In this document: positions 43,098 through 51,174 of the stretch, in pieces
Layout of the letters: each line of letters opens with the position of its first letter
Numbering within the stretch: position 1 is the first letter of the stretch
Origin: Arion vulgaris
Lineage: Eukaryota; Mollusca; Gastropoda; Stylommatophora; Arionidae
Assembly (NCBI GenBank): GCA_020796225.1
Contig: CM036759.1
Coordinates: forward strand, 65,614,590-65,678,589
Direction: 5' to 3'
Length of the DNA stretch: 64,000 nt
Program-made: the position numbers and the translations under genes
The notes under the pieces: model-generated
The model's input: the letters and a program-made list of their open reading frames with translations, nothing else
The model's database searches: none
Told to the model about the DNA's origin: nothing

Positions 43098-43525
43098 CAG
43101 GGTGTTTGTAAAGTTTCACAACACTTCATATGTAGGTCAGCTTGAAATATCAAGTACATGACTTCATGAAAAAATGTGCTCAAACACAGTAATGAAATTA
43201 GTCAGAATAGTTACTGCTATGTTCTACTGTTGTTCTTGGTAAACTAGAAAAAACAGATGAAAAATTCATTATAGCAGATGTTGGAAATATACACCACGGA
43301 CTTCAAGATATGTCTGTACACGTTTCTTCATATTGTCAAATTTTCTTTCTTCAGTTGAAAACATCATTATGGTTTAAGTGAAAAGAATTACCCCAGCAGA
43401 CAACAGTCATTCACTGCATATTGCCTCACAATTGACTATGGAACACATTTTTTGATGACGTCGTGTACTTTGTTTTTCACATTTGTTCTACATATGAAGT
43501 GTTGCAAGGCTTTACAAACACCTTA
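43098..43525. mobile_element. MITE-like element with about 37-bp inverted repeats (mariner-like termini)
   Basis: The left end (43098) reads CAGGGTGTTTGTAAAG and then CAACACTTCATATGTAG. The right end, reversed from 43525, reads AAGGTGTTTGTAAAG and CAACACTTCATATGTAG. TA dinucleotides flank both ends. The CAGGGTG-type start and TA site fit Tc1/mariner-like non-autonomous elements. The interior (about 350 bp) shows no intact transposase. Confidence 0.75.
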
Positions 43526-43544
43526 TATATATACATTCAAACGA

Positions 43545-43775
43545 GGAGCGTCTGGCGGAATGGATTAGAGCACGTCTACCATGCGAGAGACCCGTGTTCA
43601 GTTCATGGTAAGGCCAATAACTTGTTTTCTGCTGTGGGCATAATGGTAAAATCCTAACCTGAACAGCTCCGCGGTGACTGCACTAACCATGCTGCCATCA
43701 AATTCCTCAGGCTCACGTTCCATCTGTCCTACACCGCCCTAAAAAGCGGTACTACAGGCAGTAACGATAGTTTTA
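43545..43775 (+). mobile_element. tRNA-derived SINE, family C
   Basis: A-box-like TGGCGGAATGGATTAGAG and B-box-like GTGTTCAGTTC lie in the first 70 bases. The body matches 35998-36208 to the ACTACAGGCAGTAACGA end. It sits right after the MITE's end. Confidence 0.82.
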
Positions 43776-44084
43776 TTATACATCCAAGCGAAAAGTTGTT
43801 CTGTAAGATTCTCTATTTGTTCATATACGGTTCTTCTACACATCTGTTCCTCTTTGACGAGACTTGCACGAAAAACACATGAGAAACTTGCAATCAAATG
43901 ACCAGGCGCTTCTTTCCATAACTATTCTGTCATTTGGCTCACAAGCTACTTCGATGAGCTCTTCAAGTTTGGATGAACTTCCCTTCTGTTTAATTTCAGT
44001 GGAAACAGTGACCTAGTTAGAAAGAAGAACAGAACTGGTATGAGAATTTTAGTGTTTCAAATTTGAACATGTATACTAACGTTT
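43776..44084. other. No recognisable feature
   Basis: No supported gene or repeat assignment. Confidence 0.35.
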
Positions 44085-44570
44085 CAGAAAATGAGAAGCA
44101 TTATATGCAACAAGTTATTGTCAGTTGAGATCCGAATTAGTGTTATTCAATGCTACATAGAACCAATACTGACATACGGATGCGAGTCATGGACAATAAA
44201 CCCACAGAAGAAAAATCTCTGAGGGTTTTACAGAAGAATGATGAGAATCACATGGTCTGCTAAAATGACTAATGTGGCGGTATTGAATGAGGTCAAGACA
44301 CAGAGAAAGCTTATCATCAATATAAGAAAGAGGTAGTCATCATTTTTCGGACATGTGATGAGGAGGGAGGTTTAGAACACATTACAACAACCGATAAAAT
44401 CGAGGGTAGACGAGACAGAGGAAGACAGAGAGATAACATTTTGGATATCCTGACTTCATGGCATGGAAGAACGTCAACATCTGAGATGATAGCAAACATT
44501 AGAGACATAGATTTGTGGAGATCCATGATTGTCTACGCCAACCGGCACGGCACCTGATGATGATGATCCA
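44085..44570 (+). mobile_element. LINE RT C-terminal domain fragment
   Basis: The plus strand reads VIQCYIEPILTYGCESWTIN, then FYRRMMRITWSAKMTNVAVL and SFFGHVMRRE, then GRRDRGRQR-type traces, across frameshifts. ....YG.E.WT and FYRRML.I.WT..... NE.VL belong to the region after RT in many LINEs. Confidence 0.8.
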
Positions 44571-44589
44571 GGCATGATATATTAATAGC

Positions 44590-45095
44590 TCAAGCAGCAC
44601 TTATGAAAATGAAAAACACACTGTGTGTGAATTCACTATCAATGATACTGCGGAAACGAGTACTCCAGTGCTATATTGAGCCAATACTTATGTATGGCAG
44701 CAAATCATGGACAATGAACAAGCAATCAATAAGATCATTGGAAGCCACAGAGATGTGGTTTTACAGAAGAATGCTGAAAATTCCATGGACAGCGAAGAAA
44801 ACAAAAGATAAGGTTTTAAATCAGGCCTGCACACAAAGAAACCTTATCAAAAGAATAAGTGTCAGACAATCAAGGTTCTTTGGGCATATAATGTGAAGAG
44901 AAGGTTTAGAACATATGGTGACAGCAGGTAATATTCAGGGAATGAGAGATCGTGGAAGACAGAGGGACAATATGTTGGATGGCCTGACATCGTGGTTCGA
45001 CAAAAGGATCGACGTCAGAACTGATTAACTGCATCAAGAAAAGAGAGTTGTGGAGAGACATGATCGCCTACTTCGGCAGGCATTACACTTGATTG
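44590..45095 (+). mobile_element. LINE RT C-terminal domain fragment, second tandem copy
   Basis: A longer open frame (44603-44896) reads VLQCYIEPILMYGSKSWTMN, MWFYRRMLKIPWTAKKTKD and SVRQSRFFGHIM, followed by RDRGRQRDNMLDGLTSW. It is the same family as 44085-44570 and lies just downstream in the same orientation. This is either two insertions or a duplication of a truncated copy. Confidence 0.82.
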
Positions 45096-45104
45096 ATTGC
45101 TACA

Positions 45105-45265
45105 GACATGTGGTCCTTTGTGGCGTAGTGGTAGTGAGCTTTATCACAACCCAAGAGTACCTAGTTCAAATCCCGGGGCGGAATTTGGAAGCAAATTTGT
45201 TACTGTTGATTTTTAAGAACAGTAAAAATAGACACCGTTCAGAAAGCAATAGCAAACTACTGAAC
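45105..45265 (+). mobile_element. tRNA-derived SINE-like repeat (family D)
   Basis: TTTGTGGCGTAGTGGTAGTG (A-box-like) and CTAGTTCAAATCCCGGGG (B-box-like) sit about 40 bases apart, as in tRNA genes. The acceptor arms do not pair as a tRNA and a non-tRNA body follows, so a SINE head is more likely than a tRNA gene. Only one copy was seen here. Confidence 0.55.
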
Positions 45266-45349
45266 GTATAAGCGGTGCCTAGAAAATCGACGACTTGTTT
45301 ACTGTTGTTGATTGCGACGTCATGTAAAGTATATGCCAGGATTTTCATT

Positions 45350-46510
45350 TTGTATTAACATAGACTTGTGGGAAGGATTAACATAGACTTGTGGGATGTA
45401 TTAACATACACTTGTGGGAAGGATTAACATATAGGATTAACATAAATTGTGGGATGTATTAACATAGACTTGTGAGGATTACTAAACTTGTGATGATTAA
45501 CATAGACTTGTGGGATGATTAACATACACTTGTGGGATGGATTAAATACACTTGTGGGGTGTATTAACATACACTTGTGGGAAGGATTAACATAACTTGT
45601 GGGATGTATTAACATACACTTGTGGGATGGATTAACATACACTTGTGGGATGTATTACACTATACACTTGTGGGATGGATTAACATACACTTGTGGGATG
45701 GATTAATATACACTTGTGGGATGTATTAACATACACTTGTGGGAAGGATTAACATAGACTTGTGGATGGATTAACATACACTTGTGGATGGATTAACATA
45801 GACTTGTGGGATGGATTAACATACACTTGTGGGATGGATTAATATACACTTGTGGGATGGATTAATATACACTTGTGGGATGGATTAACATAGACTTGTG
45901 GGATGGATTAACATACACTTGTGGGATGGATTAACATAGATTTGTGGGATGGATTAACATACACTTGTGGGATGGATTAACATAGACTTGTGGGATGGAT
46001 TAACATACACTTGTGGGATGGATTAAATAGATTGTGGGATGGATTAATATACACTTGTGGGATGGATTAAGATAGATTTGTGGGATGGATTAACATACAC
46101 TTGTGGGATGGATTAATAGACTTGGGTGGATTATACATTGGGATGATTAACATACACTTGTGGATGGATTAACATACACTTGTGGGATGGATTAACATAA
46201 TTGTGGGATGGATTAACATACACTTGTGGGATGGATTAACATACACTTGTGGGATGGATTAAACATAACTTGTGGGATGGATTAACATACACTTGTGGGA
46301 TGGATTAACATACAATTGTGGGATGGATTAACATACACTTGTGGGATGGATTAACATACACTTGTGGGATGGATTAACATACACTTGTGGGATGGATTAA
46401 CATACACTTGTGGGATGGATTAACATAGACTTGTGGGATGGATTAAGATATATTTGTGGGATGGATTAAGATATATTTGTGGGATGGATTAACATACAAA
46501 TGTGGGATGG
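45350..46510 (+). repeat. 23-bp tandem array, about 50 units
   Basis: The unit is TGGGATGGATTAACATACAC plus TTG. Variants have CATAGACTTG, GGAAGGATT or GATGTATT. Units between 45430 and 45600 and around 46110-46150 lack single bases or parts, giving an irregular period there. Confidence 0.95.
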
Positions 46511-46989
46511 ATTAACGTAATGCACAAGCGTTAGTATATCGACCCGGACACAAGAGGGTCGTGGGTCTAATCACACACTCGATGTTCAACACGTGAGGAA
46601 AGGAATTGGCTCTCCTAACTCCTGCCCACTAGAGTGTAGAAATCTGAAGGGAAGTGATTTCATACCCTAAGGTCTGAAAAGGCTACGATCGAGAATGGGT
46701 CTTCTATGAACAAAAGTGACATCGTTAACGCTCTAAGACATGGGTACCAAAGTGGGGCACCACCCCAGTGGGCAGTGAGGCTTTCCGGGGGAAGGGGTAG
46801 TGGATTCAGAAGCATTTACTGGCAGTTTTTTAAAATGATTTTGCAATTGAATAATCATTAAAAATGTGAATTCTGAATTTTAATTCCTCTTATGTCCGCC
46901 CATCTTACACGATCCATTTTTTCATCAATTTTCTATTTCATGTAAATAATCATTTGAAAATTGACCATGTATGACAGAAATATATATAT
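46511..46989. other. No clear feature
   Basis: At 46680-46710 GGCTACGATCGAGAATGGGT resembles a phrase at 26003-26025, so a decayed LINE piece is possible. Otherwise nothing is assignable. Confidence 0.3.
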
Positions 46990-47400
46990 ATCAATTTTCG
47001 ATGTCAAAGTGAAAATAGAGTATGTATATATATGTGGGGAGGGGCGTTGACAAACTGTTATAATGGGGAGGGAGCATTACAAAGTGTATGTCGTGCAAAG
47101 TGGGCGGTGTTCCGAAAAAATTTGGGAATCTATGCTCTAAGAGAAAACATACGCTCTGAAGATTTCAACGAAGAAGATAAAGGGTATTCTCTATCTCGGT
47201 TGCGCAAGTTATGCATACCGACAGGTGCAGCAAGACGGGAAAACCATGAGAAAACCATTTTATAAAACCATCAATCAACACAGAACGTGAGTATGTTATA
47301 GACTAAAAGCAATGAAAGATATGCATAGGGAGTGAGATGAGAAGCAATTGTGGGACATGTCCGATGTGCGATGATGATTCTCAAATAAGCAAATGAAAGG
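46990..47400 (+). mobile_element. LINE C-terminal tail fragment
   Basis: Reads RSEDFNEEDKGYSLSRLRKL and CIPTGAARRENHEK (47150-47260), then a broken W.CP.CDD ending (47345-47375). It parallels 7380-7630. Confidence 0.65.
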
Positions 47401-47459
47401 CTACGCTTAATGTTATTTTATATACAGACACATATATTGACATTTTGTTAGTCTGAATA

Positions 47460-48095
47460 GCATTCATGGGTTTGCAGAAACGAGAACGCGGAGAGATTGA
47501 CATCAACGGTATTGATTATCGGAATGTGAGGATGGTTAAGGAAGATGTAATCCCACTCGCTGACCAGATTGAGAGAGCTAGGTGTAGATATAGATGTCGA
47601 TATTGGTGCAGCCCGAAAAGAACGACATACCAAATGTGCAAAGATTGATTAATCAACATCGAACTGGCGTGTTGGACCGCTGGACGCTGCTAGATTTGCT
47701 GAGGCAGAGATCAGAGCAACTATGGACGTGTCCGGAGTGCTATGATGATAGTCCTCTGATAACTAATAAGGAAAATGTGTTTTGGTCTCTTGACGATGGT
47801 CTGTTGGATGAGGAGACTAAAACTAAATTTCAATATGTCCAGCGAGGATATGTCCAGCGAGGATATGTCCAGCGAGGATATGTCCAGCGAGGATATGTCC
47901 AGCGAGGATATGTCCAGCGATTTCAGGAGTTTGCAATTATATGTTGTAGAAGTAAAACTGGATGGCCGAAAGACAGATTCAGGAGTGTGTTTAACCAGCG
48001 AGCCACGGGAACCATCAGTAAGCATACCCTTCAACATCTGTTGGGGAGACTGAGCATCTATGAGTCTGCCCAGGGTGCTATAAAAAGTTCCATTA
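47460..48095 (+). mobile_element. LINE C-terminal tail fragments with a 15-bp array
   Basis: The first part keeps PEKNDIPNVQRLINQHRTGV, LDRWTLLDLLRQRSEQL and WTCPECYDDSP, ending in the Cys-rich motif of this LINE family (to about 47760). The second part reads NVFWSLDDGLLDEETKTKFQ, then the array, then RFQEFAIICCRSKTGWP and FNQRATGTISKHTLQHLLG. It is the same segment as at 36765, 39635 and 54505. Open for 195 codons, but without catalytic domains. Confidence 0.75.
47837..47928 (+). repeat. 15-bp tandem array, six units
   Basis: The unit GAGGATATGTCCAGC is repeated without change. In the LINE frame it adds RGYVQ per unit and keeps the frame open. It lies at nearly the same place in the LINE segment as the unrelated 27-bp array at 36790-37595. 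Confidence 0.95.
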
Positions 48096-48229
48096 CCTTT
48101 CTTTATCTTTTAAAAAAAACCTATTTACAACTGCATACGCCAATGACGGTAATACTATACAAGAAATTAAAAGAAGGATGAATATTGCTTTGCAAAAACT
48201 AAAAGAACTAACAGATCTATAGAAGGAAC

Positions 48230-48700
48230 TAACAGAAGAACAAAAATCACATGTTTAAGAGCATGCGTTTTTTCCTTGGCAGCATATAGTTGTGAGACAT
48301 GGACCATTGACTAATCGGCGGGGAATATCATTAATGTCTTTGAATGCAAATGCTACAGAAGAGTACTTATAATATCGTGGACAGAGAAAAGAACAAATTC
48401 TTCTATTCTGCAACAGCTTGATATTAAAGATATGTGGCTATTAACGAGCATAAAATCAAGGACAATTAAATATTTCAGACACATCAAACGACATGAGTGC
48501 CAAGAGAAGATAATTTTGGAGGGAATGGTGCCTGGAAGAAGAATAAGAGGAAGACCTAGAGACGATGCATGCAAGCTGTCATTGACAGTCTGAGAATGAC
48601 TGCTGCTGACGCCGGTCATCTTGCACAGAATAGAAAGTTGTTCAGGACTGCTGTCATGGGAGCCAGGTTCCTTAATGATGATGACACCAATTTAACACAA
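48230..48700 (+). mobile_element. LINE RT C-terminal domain fragment
   Basis: Across frames it reads AYSCETWTID, INVFECKCYRRVLIISWTEK, RTNSSILQQLDIKDMWLL, TIKYFRHIKRHECQEKIILE and GMVPGRRIRGRPRDD. The same family occurs reversed at 59810-60195. The end of this LINE piece lies only about 25 bases from the KIF26-like exon's donor site at 48724. Confidence 0.8.
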
Positions 48701-48724
48701 TCCCCACCTATAACACTACTTTAC

Positions 48725-48939
48725 CTCATCGTCAGCTCTTCTCCTTGCTAGTCTTTCAACATCGTCAGGATCATATCTCTTCAACTCCAAAGGCTCATCC
48801 TTAACTGCATGAAAGTGTCTTGTGTCGACCCAGACCCGATGGGTGGGACCCACCGATCTACTTCCAGTCTGGCTAGGTTGGCTAGAAACTGGAGAACTCT
48901 CCGGAGAACGGGCTGGAGCAGATCGGCTTCGTCTGGTAC
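48725..48939 (-). CDS. KIF26: KIF26-like, exon with the conserved DDVERL segment
   Basis: The acceptor TTTTTACATCAG precedes 48939 and the donor GAG|GTAAAG follows 48725. The exon has 215 bases, 2 completing a Ser codon from the previous exon plus 71 codons. It starts Arg/Ser-rich (TRRSRSAPARSPESSP), then HRVWVDTRHFH, then EPLELKRYDPDDVERLARRR. In KIF26A/B the corresponding stretch is a WVDGP-like motif followed by [20 protein letters not shown], just before the final coiled coil. The order and spacing agree. The reading frame would reach a stop two codons past the donor, which supports splicing here. The function of this segment is not established. Confidence 0.87.
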
Positions 48940-49127
48940 CTGATGTAAAAAGGAGAAACAGATGATGACAGGAAGTGGTCAGACAAAATAAGTGAGTTTC
49001 GTAAATTATTTTCACAAAATGGTAACAATAAATGAATTTACAAACTTATTTCTCTCTCTTCCTCCATCCCTTTACCAACCCACCAATAGACCCACCGATC
49101 GACTTACCTAACTAGCTATCTACCTGG

Positions 49128-49218
49128 CTCACTTTTCATCAATTTCTCACTTTTCATCAATTTCTCACTTTTCATCAATTTCTCACTTTTCATCAATTTC
49201 TTACTTTTCATCAATTTC
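49128..49218 (+). repeat. 20-bp tandem repeat, four to five units
   Basis: TTCTCACTTTTCATCAATTT is repeated inside the intron between the last two recognised exons. Confidence 0.95.
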
Positions 49219-49468
49219 GCTCTCACTCACTATTTCTTTGCTTATGTTTTCGTTTCTTTCACTTTCGCACTTTCTTCTGTTTCTGATCTTTCCTCTTATG
49301 TTCAGAATTGACAAAACATAAGCAATGCATCATAGAAAAATAAACAAATGCATCATATGTTGAGAAATACAAAATATTCAAGTAAGCACACAAAAGAATA
49401 AAAACCAAACTGCTTCCAGCATTAACAAACAATACAAAGTAATATCAACACTTGAAATCATTTCTCAC

Positions 49469-49735
49469 TTTTTCGTTTCGATTCTTTTTTGTGTTCCGAT
49501 GACGATTCGCTGCCACTATCATCATGTCCTGACGACGACCCAGTAGCTTCACTATCTCGTAGCATGCTTTCATATCCACTGCTTGTTCCTCCATGAAGGT
49601 TATCTGTCTTCGGAAGGTCATGGTTCCGATGACGATTCGTGCACTATCATCATGTCCTGACGACGACCAGTAGCTCACATCTGTAGCATGCTTTCATATC
49701 CACTGTTGTTCCTCCATAAGTTATTGTCTTGATGG
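49469..49735 (-). CDS. KIF26: KIF26-like, short exon with GYESMLRDSEATG motif and an internal duplication
   Basis: The acceptor AAACTTTCTAG precedes 49735 and supplies one base (C), which completes AG|C (Ser) with the previous exon. The donor AAAA|GTGAGA follows 49469 in phase 1, matching the next exon. The copy near the 3' end (about 49614-49469) reads NLHGGTSSGYESMLRDSEAT and then GSSSGHDDSGSESSSE in frame. SGYESM.RDSEATGS is a strongly conserved KIF26 motif. Upstream, 49735-49621 repeats the same sequence but lacks about six single bases, so the frame is broken. The true exon is probably a single copy; see findings. Confidence 0.65.
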
Positions 49736-49764
49736 CTAGAAAGTTTGGATGGACTTCAGTACTT

Positions 49765-50078
49765 ATTGTGCTGTGTGCCAGAGAATAAACCACATTTGGT
49801 GTGATAAAATACATCAATAAATATTTATTGTGCTGTGTGCCAGAGTAATAAACCACATTTGATGTGATAAAATACATCAATAAATATTTATTGTGCTGTG
49901 TGCCAGAGTAATAAACCACATTTGATGTGATAAAATACATCAATAAATATTTATTGTGCTGTGTGCCAGAGTAATAAACCACATTTGGTGTGATAAAATA
50001 CATTAATAAATATTTATTGTGCTGTGTGCCAGAGTAATAAACCACATTTGATGTGATAAAATACATTAATAAATATGA
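49765..50078 (+). repeat. 63-bp tandem array, five units, in a KIF26-like intron
   Basis: Units contain TAATAAACCACATTTGATGT, GATAAAATACATCAATAAAT and ATTTATTGTGCTGTGTGCCA. The unit nearest the exon lacks a base. On the minus strand the array gives an open frame that is not a protein candidate. Confidence 0.95.
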
Positions 50079-50172
50079 GAAGAAATATTGTATATGCTAC
50101 TTGTGAGACTAGCGAAACTCGTAAAAACATAGTACTGTAGTTTTACAAAATACAAAAGCAATAAAAATGCAC

Positions 50173-50206
50173 AGCAGCGTTTCAATCAAAAGGACTTTAT
50201 CAAGTA
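50173..50206 (-). ncRNA. Hammerhead-ribozyme-like core, copy 4
   Basis: The minus strand reads AC-TTGATAA, hairpin (A)GTCC-TTTT-GATT, then GAAACGCTGC. It has U3-A8. Stem II is weakened by G-U or mismatch, so this copy is the most decayed. Confidence 0.35.
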
Positions 50207-50341
50207 AAAGATACACAAGAAGTAAAGACATTCATTTCCTACACGGCACACTACATTTAATGCCGTTATGAATGTATTGTCTGATTCTAAATTGAATGTG
50301 CCGTGTAAGAAATGAATTTGTTCAATCCTTTTGTATCCTTT

Positions 50342-50375
50342 GCTTGATAAAGACCTTTTAGTCGAAACGTTGTTG
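50342..50375 (+). ncRNA. Hammerhead-ribozyme-like core, copy 5
   Basis: GC-TTGATAA, hairpin (A)GACCTTTTAGTC, then GAAACGTTGT. It has U3-A8, and the core equals that of copy 1 apart from the bases after GAAACGT. Confidence 0.4.
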
Positions 50376-50488
50376 TGTATTGTTTTTGTATGTTATAAAG
50401 CTGCAGTACTTTATTTTTACGTGTTTCGTCATTGCTACATAGTTTTACTGCAGTCTTTCCTGTATATCGATGAGACAAAGATAATGAT

Positions 50489-50945
50489 GTCGTCAGTCGC
50501 CACACACTGAGAGAGATACATTATGAAGAGAAGATCGGAGCACTTATGGACTAATTGGTTCGATATGCAGTGAAGATGATCCGATGACTAAACTAGAACT
50601 GGTGTCGTTAGTCGCCACACACTGAGAGAGATACATTATGAAGAGAAGATCGGAGCACTTATGGACTAATTGGTTCGATATGCAGTGAAGATGATCCGAT
50701 GACTAAACTAGAACTGGTGTCGTTAGTCGCCACACACTGAGAGAGATACATTATGAAGAGAAGATCGGAGCACTTATGGACTAAAGGTTCGATATGCAGT
50801 GAAGATGATCCGATGACTAAACTAGAACTGGTGTCGTTAGTCGCCACACACTGAGAGAGATACATTATGAGGAGAAGATCGGAGCACTTATGGACTAAAG
50901 GTTCGATATGCAGTGAAGATGATCCGATGACTAGACTAAACTAAG
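50489..50945 (+). repeat. 115-bp tandem array, four units, made of a LINE 3' end
   Basis: Each unit has GTCGTTAGTCGCCACACACT, GAGAGAGATACATTATGAAG, AGAAGATCGGAGCACTTATG and GATGATCCGATGACTAAACT. A single copy of the same sequence forms the 3' end of the older LINE at 17165-17280 (reversed). The last unit ends in ACTAGACTAAACTAAGC, the LINE's (ACTAA)n tail. Confidence 0.92.
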
Positions 50946-51174
50946 CTACAAGGATAGCGGGAAAAGGGGATCTATGGGGCAAATGGAATCGAACTTTTGA
51001 AGATTAATTCAAACTCATGCATATCACAAGGCTTGAGGTAGAGAAAATTGCACAAAATTGAACTGAGCGAGCATTTGTTTGGGTCTCTCTCTCTCTCTGT
51101 CTTCTTGGGTATTTGTGTAGTGTGTAACATGGATATGTGTGCACTGTGTAGCAAATGACAACATATGCCCATAC

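Larger units (their letters stand above)
50095..50445. mobile_element. Penelope-like terminal sequences as an inverted repeat
   Basis: The left arm (50110-50215) and right arm (50325-50440) are inverted copies: TACTGTAGTTTTACAAAATA against TATGTTATAAAGCTGCAGTA, each with a hammerhead-like core. The centre has a second inverted pair around CATTTCCTACACGGCACA and TGTGCCGTGTAAGAAATG. It lies in the intron between exons 51175-54176 and 49469-49735. Confidence 0.65.

Noticed and set aside
45110..45180. tRNA gene with A and B boxes
   Set aside because: Box-like motifs are present but no acceptor stem closes the structure and a non-tRNA body follows. A SINE head is more likely. The same holds for 35998, 43545, 58370 and 60290.
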